Assembly: GCA_022360175.1 (NCBI GenBank)
Contig: JAKSDI010000077.1
Span: 1-58,091 of the forward strand
Source: Chitinophagales bacterium
GTDB taxonomy: Bacteria; Bacteroidota; Bacteroidia; Chitinophagales; Saprospiraceae
Length of the DNA stretch: 58,091 nucleotides
Direction: 5' to 3'
Both the position numbers and the translations under genes were made by a program. Of the stretch, positions 17,914 to 26,158 are shown in pieces. The notes under the pieces were generated by a model. It saw only the letters and a program-made list of their open reading frames with translations. It was not told where the DNA came from and made no database searches. Within the stretch, counting starts at the first letter, position 1. Every line of letters starts with the position of its first letter.

Positions 17914-19702
17914 AAGCATCCTTTTCTTTTTTGGTGAGTAAATTATGGGGTGGTGGCCAGCTGTCCACTTCATTTTTATAGAGAGAATAGTTTAGAAGAT
18001 AGCCTTTATTAGTTAGTAGATATATTTCGTTTGTCTCTGGATTAAATGCAGATTGATAGATATTACCATATCCTAATTCATATAAATGTTCGGTTTGGCT
18101 GATCAATCGGCCATCTAATGCCCATAGTTGGATCTTATCGATATCTATTGATATAATGAAAGGCTCATGAGGCATGAAATGTAATTGCTGAAGTGCCGAG
18201 AATTGTTGCTCTTGTTTGAATAATGGCTGCCCTTTTAAATTCCACGCCCATAAGCTATTATCAGTACGGAGTGTTAATAGAGACTGCCCTTTTTTATTAT
18301 AAGGGCTAACTTCAAGCAGTGCTGGAGGCATATATGCTGGCAAAGCCTGGAAAAATGCTAATCGCAGGCCATTTTCATCCAGGTATTTTATCCTATTATC
18401 TGTATCATAGCCAATGACAAATTTACCATTGGGAGCTATTGTTAAACCAGCCTTATGGTGATTGTAGCTGGTTGATTTAACTTGGCGGATACTATTTTTT
18501 CGCTTTGGTGGAGCTACTACGATCAGTCGAGTAAAGATACTATCAATAGAAGGGGCAAATTGATAATCTACCAGAAATGATGAGCCCGCTCTACCTTTTA
18601 CTTTAAAAGGAACATGCGGATAAGCCTCCACACTTATATTCTCCCAATTGCTAGGGTATTCATAAATGATACTTGAATCCTTTTCCAGGTAAAATTTCTT
18701 TCCGTCAAGGATGACTAAATCTTCAGGATTGGACCTGTCTTTGGAAAAAAATATGCCTTTTAATCCTGCAATAACAGCCGCTCTTTCATCTTTTAAACCA
18801 ATATCCGAAGAGTGAACACTATATAGTCTGTATCCACTATGATTATAGACAACTAGGTTTTTACCATTTGAAGAAATAGCTGACTTTTCAATTATTTCCG
18901 GTGACGGATACTGGTAGCTATTATCTCCCCGGTAATACAAAATTTTATCAGAATAAACTTGTATATATACGCCTGCTGGAGTAAGATATTCCTGTAATAA
19001 AGAGTCCCTTGTCAATGAAAGCGTATCATATGAAGACAGGAGTATAGCATAAGATGCATCCTGCTGAAAAATTTGTTGAAAATCTTGTTCATTCATTCCC
19101 ATTAGTGGAGCGTCTTCCAATATTTCCTTCAATTGAGGTACTATTTCCTGCTCCTTGTATTGCCAAAGACTAAGAGCGATACTATGCTTTTTTTCGCTAA
19201 GGAGCTGATTGATGATGTAGTCCAACCTGCGAATCTCTCCAATTAAGTACTGCTTACTTACTTCTTTTTTTTCTTCTTCCAGAGCTGTTTGTGCAGTGCT
19301 AATACTATCTCTTTGTGCCTTCAACTGCGCATAGGTTTCTTCAAGCTTTTGCTGTGCTAAAGTCAAACTATCATAACTTTCTTCAATATCTTTTTGGGCT
19401 TTTATTAGTTCTTGACTGGCAGCTTGTTCTTTGTTCTTCAGTGCATTGAGATTATTAAACATATCTACAATACGACCTTCAATATTAGAGGCTTTTTTTT
19501 CCTCTCCAGCATTGCGATAGCACAAGCGGGCTGCTTCATACAATTTGAGCGCATTTTGGAAGTCAGGGTTTTGACTATCTACCGTTGCCAACTCATCTGC
19601 CTTTTTGAGAATACAGTCACAGTCAGTACCACAATCCTGCTGGGCAGAAAGTGCAAGGCTTAAAGAGAATAATAATAGGAGGATCAACCACTGTTTACTC
19701 AC
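17894..19702 (-). CDS. Exported coiled-coil/beta-propeller protein of the SIR2/nSTAND operon
   Basis: 602 residues with a Sec signal peptide (WLILLLLFSLSLALSAQ). Residues about 22-80 are helical and TPR-like with a Cys cluster (CGTDCDC); 85-155 form a coiled coil (IKAQKDIEESYDSLTLAQQK and following); 240-580 carry WD40/propeller-like blades (LWAWNLKGQPLFKQEQQ, IQLWALDGRLISQTE). In many Bacteroidota the nSTAND1 ATPase, a coiled coil and WD40 blades are one polypeptide; here the blades are a separate exported protein, beginning 8 bases after the ATPase gene. A periplasmic sensor role is inferred. Confidence 0.75.
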   Translation of the reverse strand: MSKQWLILLLLFSLSLALSAQQDCGTDCDCILKKADELATVDSQNPDFQNALKLYEAARLCYRNAGEEKKASNIEGRIVDMFNNLNALKNKEQAASQELIKAQKDIEESYDSLTLAQQKLEETYAQLKAQRDSISTAQTALEEEKKEVSKQYLIGEIRRLDYIINQLLSEKKHSIALSLWQYKEQEIVPQLKEILEDAPLMGMNEQDFQQIFQQDASYAILLSSYDTLSLTRDSLLQEYLTPAGVYIQVYSDKILYYRGDNSYQYPSPEIIEKSAISSNGKNLVVYNHSGYRLYSVHSSDIGLKDERAAVIAGLKGIFFSKDRSNPEDLVILDGKKFYLEKDSSIIYEYPSNWENISVEAYPHVPFKVKGRAGSSFLVDYQFAPSIDSIFTRLIVVAPPKRKNSIRQVKSTSYNHHKAGLTIAPNGKFVIGYDTDNRIKYLDENGLRLAFFQALPAYMPPALLEVSPYNKKGQSLLTLRTDNSLWAWNLKGQPLFKQEQQFSALQQLHFMPHEPFIISIDIDKIQLWALDGRLISQTEHLYELGYGNIYQSAFNPETNEIYLLTNKGYLLNYSLYKNEVDSWPPPHNLLTKKEKDAYELSTK

Positions 19703-19709
19703 GGTTCTG

Positions 19710-21443
19710 TTATTGTTTTAGTTGATCAATTTGTTGTTGAATATCACTATTGTCAGGATCTATTTCTTTTGCTTTTTCAAGTGTTTCTATCGCTAGAGTA
19801 TACTGGCCTGCTGCGATATAGGTTGCAGCCTCACTTAAGTAGCGATTTACAATCTCTTTGCGAAAACGGGCTTCACTTTCTTCTGCTTTCTGTTTTGCAC
19901 CTTCAGCTACTCTGGCGTTATGTATCAACTCCTTTTCCTGATCTTTCAGTTTGTTCTTATCTGCTCTGTTTATTTCATATAAATAACCAACAATTATGAG
20001 TGATAAAGCAGCAATAGCAAGCCCCATCAGTGCCAGGCGATTACGAGCTTGTGCCTTTTTAGCATATTTTTTTGCTTCTACTTCAGCTTGCTCTGCTTTA
20101 GCTCTAAGCTGAGCTTCTTTGGTCGCTCGTTGTCGTTCCTGCTCTGCTTCATTTCGAAGGGCTTCCAATTCTTCAGCTCTAATCCTTTCGGCTTCTTGTG
20201 CGGCTATTTTATGTTCTTCTTCTTTGCGTTTTGCCTTGGCTTTTAATACAGGAGCTACCAGGGTGTCATGGCTTAACTCATAAGTATATCCTCCTCGCAT
20301 ACTAGGCTCCGAACGAAGGAGGTGTGTATCGAGTAGTTTGCGCAAGAGTTCAGGAGTGATCTGATAGTTTTTCATCAACTGCCCTTCATAGAGGTTTAGC
20401 CGTCGTTCCTCTTCTTCAAAAATAAGCCCTTCTTCTATAAATTTACGGGCGGCGAGTTGTTCAGTTTCTGTTTCTAACTCATTGATTTTACTGAGGTAAT
20501 AATTTTCAAGTATAGCTTCCGGATCATTGATGTCTTTCTGACGAATAAGGCTTTGTCCTTGTTTCTCAATAATCTGTTGTTCTAAATGTTCGCAAAGGAT
20601 TTGAAGCTGAAACGATTCTATATTTTGAGACTGCTGCTTGCTTAAATAATCTATGAGGTATTCTATAGCGGCATCTTCATAATCAAACTGCGGCGTTTTA
20701 TAATTGCCTTTTTCGTAGGCTGGTGATAAAATGGCATCTTCTGCCTGCTGAGGGCTTAGAGCCTTTAATTCATAGCAATTATCAAGAATTCCTGGTAAAT
20801 AATTTTTGAGCTGATTTAGTAAGCTCATTCTATCCGATCGGATGGCGAATAGTAATCGAATAGCCATAGGATGATGAAGCTGTTGTAGGGCTTCTTCACT
20901 CAAATAAGCTGCCTTTTGAGTGCGGGCTTTTTCAATTGCTGTACGGTAATAATCAGGGATTGAAGTATATAATAAATCCGAGAGTTGTTTTGCAAAAGCT
21001 TCAATTGCATCATCGGGATAAGAGAAAAGTTCTTCAAACTGATCAAACAGTAAAAGAAACTCCTGAGCTTCTTGATTTATCTGACGACTCTTGAGATTTT
21101 GCCATAAATTGTCGGGAGCTTCAGGAGCCAGCTGGTTTAGCAATGAACTTTGTGCCTCCGTGCGCTCGAGTGCAGCGTCTAAAGGGAGCTTATTGATTGT
21201 TTTAGAAGAATGGGCTCCAAAACGTATGCTAATAGCTTTCGTTGGTTGCTGTTCTATAAGAGGGATTAAACCCGCATTGAGCAATGAACTTTTTCCAAGG
21301 CCTGACTTCCCAAACAGAACAACCGTCTGATGCAACTGTACCTGCCGTTGCAATTCTTTGATTTCCTGTGTGCGCCCAAAGAAAATTTCCTGTTGGTTGG
21401 CTTTAAATGGCTGTGGCCCGGGATATCTGTAGGTGCTGCTCAT
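19710..21443 (-). CDS. Membrane-spanning nSTAND1-type P-loop NTPase
   Basis: 577 residues. The start YPGPQPF followed by FFGRTQEIKEL is the hallmark of the nSTAND1 family. Walker A is GKSGLGKS at 45-52 and Walker B LLLFDQFEELF around 131-140. A winged-helix-like part (about 330-400) includes YELSHDTLVAPVLKAK. A long Glu/Ala/Lys coiled coil (about 405-465) leads to one transmembrane helix at about 470-489, then a second coiled coil and a TPR-like unit (YIAAGQYTLAIETLEKAKEIDP). STAND NTPases are signal-responsive switches in conflict and signalling systems. The topology puts the NTPase inside and the TPR in the periplasm. It starts 3 bases after the SIR2-like gene. Confidence 0.87.
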   Translation of the reverse strand: MSSTYRYPGPQPFKANQQEIFFGRTQEIKELQRQVQLHQTVVLFGKSGLGKSSLLNAGLIPLIEQQPTKAISIRFGAHSSKTINKLPLDAALERTEAQSSLLNQLAPEAPDNLWQNLKSRQINQEAQEFLLLFDQFEELFSYPDDAIEAFAKQLSDLLYTSIPDYYRTAIEKARTQKAAYLSEEALQQLHHPMAIRLLFAIRSDRMSLLNQLKNYLPGILDNCYELKALSPQQAEDAILSPAYEKGNYKTPQFDYEDAAIEYLIDYLSKQQSQNIESFQLQILCEHLEQQIIEKQGQSLIRQKDINDPEAILENYYLSKINELETETEQLAARKFIEEGLIFEEEERRLNLYEGQLMKNYQITPELLRKLLDTHLLRSEPSMRGGYTYELSHDTLVAPVLKAKAKRKEEEHKIAAQEAERIRAEELEALRNEAEQERQRATKEAQLRAKAEQAEVEAKKYAKKAQARNRLALMGLAIAALSLIIVGYLYEINRADKNKLKDQEKELIHNARVAEGAKQKAEESEARFRKEIVNRYLSEAATYIAAGQYTLAIETLEKAKEIDPDNSDIQQQIDQLKQ

Positions 21444-21446
21444 TAT

Positions 21447-22535
21447 CTATAGGGCTTCTACTTTATTTGTTAATTCGAGAATGCTATCTATAAATTGTGC
21501 TTCCTGAGTAGCTATTTCCCTATTTTCCAATATTCCTTTTATTACTTTTTTGCGAAAACGATTGTAACGGCTGGAAAGAATACTGGCAGTATCTACAAAC
21601 TCTGTATCTCCTATTTTTTCTATATAATCCAGTAAAGCATCAATAGCATCCTCTAATTCTCCCTGACGCACATATTGTTTGACTTGATCCGTAGGAGATA
21701 ATTTTACTTCCCCTTCTTTGCGGAGCATATCTTTTTGAGCCATAAAATCATAAAGGTGATCTATAAAGTCGGCTGCATTTTTATTACTAAAATTGATCCG
21801 GAATTGTTCGTAGCAAAAAGTTTTGAGATCGTTGTTTTCTTCAATTAGCTCTTGATCTGCAGCAAAGCGGGTGAATTCGTATCTGGGATTGTGGATTTTT
21901 AATTCTCGTAATAACAACTGCAGGTACCATCGATCAAAGGGAATGCCTAGAAAAATAATGTTTTTGACTTCCTGCAATAATGTGCTCAATTGAGTAGGCA
22001 TACTTTGATGAGCAAAGATCGACTTAAAGTAGTCATACAGATCATTATGTGATAGTATAATAGATTCTTCATTATCAATGCAGCCAAACAGGTTGTATAC
22101 CAATGGTAATGTCTTGGTAGGAAGCTTGATTGATTGGGGCGTTTTGTCCTTTTTATAATATCCAAACTGATAAGGAAACCTATTTCCAAATGCTTTGGGA
22201 AGTAGCTTGTCTGGAGTCAGGGTCAGAACTGCATTAAAGGGAATCTCGGTAATCTTTCGGAGGGTATCATTGGGTTCTTTCTCTGTATAGAATTTCTTGA
22301 TACTGTGGCAGGTTAATGTACGTTTGTATGGCTCATCGAATAAAAAGAAGTGCTCGTTTTCGTAATATCGTTTGATATGGGAGTTATTAGGGATATCGAG
22401 ATAGTTGACCAATTGTTGCTGAATATCTATAGCTCCCGGACTAGAATAAATACCAGGCCCGAGTACTAATAAACAGCGTTCTTCAATTATTTTATCAACA
22501 ATATAATCCCAGTTTATAGGAATGGTTTCCGGCAT
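21447..22535 (-). CDS. SIR2-like protein with C-terminal effector-associated domain
   Basis: 362 residues from the ATG at 22535; a longer start at 22568 would add 11 unrelated residues. Residues 10-265 follow the SIR2-like order: ERCLLVLGPGIYSS nucleotide loop, FNAVLTLTPDKLL, LVYNLFGCIDNEESIILSHNDLYDYF, and IIFLGIPFDRWYLQLLLREL. The usual catalytic Asn of TTNYD is T107 and the usual His of LHG is F150, so normal NADase or deacetylase chemistry is doubtful. Residues 282-362 (DQVKQYVRQGELEDAIDALL ... SSRYNRFRKKVIKGILENRE) resemble effector-associated domain EAD11, a homotypic adaptor of conflict systems. It is the first gene of a four-gene operon and is divergent from the sigma factor. Confidence 0.75.
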   Translation of the reverse strand: MPETIPINWDYIVDKIIEERCLLVLGPGIYSSPGAIDIQQQLVNYLDIPNNSHIKRYYENEHFFLFDEPYKRTLTCHSIKKFYTEKEPNDTLRKITEIPFNAVLTLTPDKLLPKAFGNRFPYQFGYYKKDKTPQSIKLPTKTLPLVYNLFGCIDNEESIILSHNDLYDYFKSIFAHQSMPTQLSTLLQEVKNIIFLGIPFDRWYLQLLLRELKIHNPRYEFTRFAADQELIEENNDLKTFCYEQFRINFSNKNAADFIDHLYDFMAQKDMLRKEGEVKLSPTDQVKQYVRQGELEDAIDALLDYIEKIGDTEFVDTASILSSRYNRFRKKVIKGILENREIATQEAQFIDSILELTNKVEAL

Positions 22536-22609
22536 TTTTGAGTGTTCTTGCTGATAACAAATATACACAAAATTTGTCCAGAGCTAAGGAAGCAATTATC
22601 TTTATCCTT

Positions 22610-23200
22610 ATGCTCCGTTTCTTCAAAAAAAGTACAGGGAAGGAAAGCGATGATCAACTCCTCCAACGTTATCAATCCAGTGGTGATTTACACTGGTTGG
22701 GGCTTTTATTTGAGCGTTATGCAGAGCTGGTTTATGGTGTTTGTCTCAAGTATTTAAAAGATGAACAACAGGCAGAAGACGCTAGTATCGGCATTTTTGA
22801 ATCGCTGATTGAAAAGGCATTGAAGCATGATATTCATAATTTCAAAAGCTGGTTGCATGTACTAAGTAAGAACTACTGTCTGATGCAATTGCGTAAGGCG
22901 AACCGACAGGGAGAACAATCTTTTGCACCGGAAATTATGCATTCTTTGGATGTGCGGCATCATACTATTGAGATCGAAGAAAAAAAGGATAGCAGTTCCA
23001 GTTTGCATAACTGTATAGAACAGCTTCCGGAAAAACAAAAAGCGTGCATTGAAGCATTTTATCTGGAAGGGCATAGCTATAAAGAAATAGCTGATTTCCG
23101 TAAGGAAAAATTAGGCACGATTCGTTCATATATTCAGAATGGCAGGCGCAACCTTCGAATTTGCATGGAAAAGCTTGCTGATTATAATAGCGAAAATTGA
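22610..23200 (+). CDS. ECF-type RNA polymerase sigma factor
   Basis: 196 residues from the ATG at 22610 (MLRFFKKST). Region 2 is LFERYAELVYGVCLKYL with EDASIGIFESL and FKSWLHVLSKNYCL; region 4 is LPEKQKACIEAFYLEGHSYKEIADF with its helix-turn-helix. These directed sigma-70 factors are usually held by a membrane anti-sigma factor, and the next gene fits that part. It begins 74 bases from the divergent SIR2-like gene, so the two units share a promoter region. Its regulon cannot be read here. Confidence 0.87.
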   Translation: MLRFFKKSTGKESDDQLLQRYQSSGDLHWLGLLFERYAELVYGVCLKYLKDEQQAEDASIGIFESLIEKALKHDIHNFKSWLHVLSKNYCLMQLRKANRQGEQSFAPEIMHSLDVRHHTIEIEEKKDSSSSLHNCIEQLPEKQKACIEAFYLEGHSYKEIADFRKEKLGTIRSYIQNGRRNLRICMEKLADYNSEN

Positions 23201-23204
23201 TTCT

Positions 23205-24557
23205 TTGAATGTAAAACAGACATATCGCAATTTAAGGCAATGGCTAATCGGTGAGGCCAATTACCATGATGAACAGCAATTGCTTCGACAAGCAACTGAT
23301 GATCCATTTCTTGCAGAAGCGCTGGAAGGCTATGAGACAATGCCAGAAGGAGAACATGCCCAAAGGGTGGCTCGTATTAAAGAAGCGGTTAATGCTAGAA
23401 CTTCTCAAAAGAGAAGAGGGATTGTTTATTGGCCTCGGATAGCCGCTGCTGTACTGTTTTTATGTGTAGCGGGTGTGGCATTTTGGTGGGTAAATAAGGA
23501 TGGAGGAGATGTATTGGCTGATCAGATGAAGACTGAAACAGAAGAAGTAACTAATACAGAGAGTATTCCTGAAAAAAAAGAAACTGCTGTTATTGAAAAA
23601 GATAATTCTTCAACAGAGGATAGCTTTTCTGAAGAAGTGGAAGAATCAGAAGCAGAGGTGGCAAGAATACTTCCAGATGAAGAAGCAATCAATCAATCAA
23701 CACAAAAAGAGTCAATAGGAGAGCCAAAACCAATTCAGGACGATGTGCCAGCAGTTACACAGGATAATGAAGTACGTGTCACTCCTTATAATGATGGGGT
23801 TCCCATTGATAGAGGAAGAGCTGAAACACTTGATGAGTTCAGTGATACAGAAGGTGCAGAGCCAGCAGCAAAAAAAGATAATCCATTTATAGCAGAAGAA
23901 CCTTCTTCGGCACCTCCCGTTAGCCCTCAACCGGGTATGCTTGATACACAGCTTGACGATCTAAGTGAAGCGGAAGCAATAGCAACCTACGCTTACGGAC
24001 AGGTTGTAGATCAAAGCACCGGAGAACCCTTAATCGCTGCAAGTGTTCGAATTCCTGGAGGTGAAGAAGGGACACTTACTAATATTGATGGTTTTTTTGC
24101 ACTGCCTGTTAGGGAAGAAAAGACAGAAATCGAGATTAGTTATACAGGTTATGAATCCATGCGTCAATTTGTAAGAGCTGGTGATACTTTAGCATTTGAA
24201 CTTTCCGTAGGAGACATGCTTTTAGACGAAGTTGTGGTAACGGGCCTGGAAACAAGAAGTAAAAGATCAAAAAGTAATGCTTCTATTGATGTCATTCCTG
24301 AGCCGAAAATGGGAATGAAAAGGTTTCAAAGATATATAGATCGAAATCTGAAATATCCGGAAGCTGCTCGTGATGCAGATATTTCTGGCGAAGTTATCTT
24401 ATCATTTGGAGTGGACGAAAATAAACGCCCTGAAGCTATTCAGGTAGAACAATCATTGGGCTATGGCTGTGATCAGGAAGCGATTCGCCTTTTGAAAGAA
24501 GGCCCTGATTGGAAAGCAGGTACACAAAGAGGTACTATTACTATCAACTTTAAGTAA
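23205..24557 (+). CDS. Anti-sigma-like membrane protein fused to carboxypeptidase-regulatory and TonB C-terminal domains
   Basis: About 450 residues. I use a TTG at 23205 just behind the sigma gene; an ATG at 23139 would overlap it by 62 bases. The N-terminal ~60 residues are cytoplasmic (QTYRNLRQWLIGEANYHDEQ), followed by one transmembrane helix (IAAAVLFLCVAGVAFWWV), a 150-residue acidic linker, a CarboxypepD-regulatory-like domain (AYGQVVDQSTGEPLIAASVR), a SusC-type LDEVVVTG motif and a TonB C-terminal domain (NLKYPEAARDADISGEVILS ... CDQEAIRLLKEGPDWKAG). Anti-sigma action is inferred from position and topology. Confidence 0.75.
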   Translation: MNVKQTYRNLRQWLIGEANYHDEQQLLRQATDDPFLAEALEGYETMPEGEHAQRVARIKEAVNARTSQKRRGIVYWPRIAAAVLFLCVAGVAFWWVNKDGGDVLADQMKTETEEVTNTESIPEKKETAVIEKDNSSTEDSFSEEVEESEAEVARILPDEEAINQSTQKESIGEPKPIQDDVPAVTQDNEVRVTPYNDGVPIDRGRAETLDEFSDTEGAEPAAKKDNPFIAEEPSSAPPVSPQPGMLDTQLDDLSEAEAIATYAYGQVVDQSTGEPLIAASVRIPGGEEGTLTNIDGFFALPVREEKTEIEISYTGYESMRQFVRAGDTLAFELSVGDMLLDEVVVTGLETRSKRSKSNASIDVIPEPKMGMKRFQRYIDRNLKYPEAARDADISGEVILSFGVDENKRPEAIQVEQSLGYGCDQEAIRLLKEGPDWKAGTQRGTITINFK

Positions 24558-24651
24558 ATTTTAATATTTCTTAAAGAATATATTGACCTCTTCTACGGTT
24601 TTGTTAAGACTACAATGCACCAAATATTTTGTATTCTAAAAACCAATTATC

Positions 24652-25749
24652 ATGAAGACACTCACTTTCCCCAAACTCTTATTGCTATTCTTTGCAGTGA
24701 CAACCGTATTTTCCGCTTGTAAAAAAGATGATGATGATGGACTGATCAATACCAACCCTAAGGAAATCCCACCTCCCAATTGTGATGATGTAACTATTGA
24801 TGATGCGATCATCCTTCGTTTTGATTATACCAATTATGCAGGGCAAGATCCTACTGCCAATATTATAGCTGCAAATACGGACCCACGGGTTAAGTATGAT
24901 ACTACTAGTTTTACTCCCTTAGTGCAGACAGATAAAATTGTTATCCAAATTCCTAACTTGAGGTTAAGCGATGATGATTTTAATTACATCGCTCAGTGTG
25001 TGAAAATTGAAGAATTTGATGCTACCCGCCCTGCAAATGATCAGTGGTTTGAACAAACAGAGTTCAAGAATCAGCGTGATTTTTCAGAAACCAAAATCGC
25101 TACCTTACTAGCATTAGATTTGAGTAGTTCACTAGGAGAGGATAGAGAAACAATCAAACAATATGCTGTAGATTTTGCAGAACAGATTTTCAATACCACA
25201 AGCAATGAAAGCTATGTAGGCTTAGTATTATTTGCCGATACAGTGGTAACTTATCCTTTTACCAATTCGATCGGCGATATTGAAGATGCCTTAAATGACT
25301 TCCCCGCACCTGACTTGGATGCACAAACCTTTACTCGCCTGAGTGATGGGATTATTGCTGGTTTGGAGGCATTGGATCAGGCAAATTTGGATGTAGCGGA
25401 TAAAGTGTTAGTGGCATTTACTGATGGGAATGACAATGGATCCAATAACCCAACTGTCAATCAGCAAACCATTATGGAATCAGAATATCCCAGATATATG
25501 ATAGGCCTAAAAGGTAAAGGATTGGAGTACAATACCAATTACCTGAGAACGCTGGCTAGTAGCGAAACCTTCTTTGTGGAAGCAGAAAATACGATCGACT
25601 TGCAAAGTCGATTTAATGATATCAATGAGCTAATCGCTAATATATATACTATTACCTATAATCGATCTAAACAATCCTTTACAGAAGGAGTCGATGATCC
25701 TATCAAATTGAGAGCGATCTTTTATGCAAAGCCGTATAAAATAGAGTAA
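24652..25749 (+). CDS. VWA-domain lipoprotein
   Basis: 365 residues with lipoprotein signal ending TVFSACKKDDDD. The von Willebrand A domain (about 165-345) carries the MIDAS motif LDLSSSLGED and later FTRLSDGII and VALFTDG-type DKVLVAFTDGNDNG, so metal-dependent protein binding at the envelope is likely. It follows the anti-sigma gene by 94 bases on the same strand and may be part of its unit or regulon. A hairpin terminator lies 40 bases after the stop. Confidence 0.82.
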   Translation: MKTLTFPKLLLLFFAVTTVFSACKKDDDDGLINTNPKEIPPPNCDDVTIDDAIILRFDYTNYAGQDPTANIIAANTDPRVKYDTTSFTPLVQTDKIVIQIPNLRLSDDDFNYIAQCVKIEEFDATRPANDQWFEQTEFKNQRDFSETKIATLLALDLSSSLGEDRETIKQYAVDFAEQIFNTTSNESYVGLVLFADTVVTYPFTNSIGDIEDALNDFPAPDLDAQTFTRLSDGIIAGLEALDQANLDVADKVLVAFTDGNDNGSNNPTVNQQTIMESEYPRYMIGLKGKGLEYNTNYLRTLASSETFFVEAENTIDLQSRFNDINELIANIYTITYNRSKQSFTEGVDDPIKLRAIFYAKPYKIE

Positions 25750-26158
25750 TAGTTTATTATCCTTAAATAAGTTTGATCATTTACTTATAACCCGTACCTC
25801 AGCTTCAAGCTGGAGTACGGGTTTGTAACATTCTAAGATACAACGCTTTTTTGGGTGAACGATAGATATTTTGAAAGTCGTCATCTATTTGATAAATATC
25901 TCTTTAACAATTATCAACCCCTGTGAGCTAAAGATAAAAACCTATCTTCGTAGCCAAAATTTATACTATAAGAAGGATGAAGCGACCATGATATTTATTA
26001 ATCAGAAATCACATACAAGGTGATGATTAATGAAAATTGTGGTAGCCTGCCTGCTTGCCAACTCGATTGACAGGCAGGAGTAAAGTGGTAAGATATGTGC
26101 AGTCCCGGTAGCTATCGGAATTCGGCAGATGTTGTAACCACAGAAAAATTTTAAACAG
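25750..26158. other. Intergenic region before the M13 peptidase gene
   Basis: 409 bases without a plausible gene. It holds the terminator at 25789-25823, an inverted repeat CCTGCCTG (26046-26053) with CAGGCAGG (26071-26078), and a near-palindrome CCGGTAGCTATCGG around 26105. Confidence 0.55.
25789..25823 (+). terminator. Hairpin terminator after the VWA lipoprotein
   Basis: AACCCGTACCTCAGCTT at 25789-25805 pairs with 25807-25823 with two inner mismatches around a tiny loop, followed by a short T-rich stretch. Outer arms match the hairpin at 7932-7966. Confidence 0.65.
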
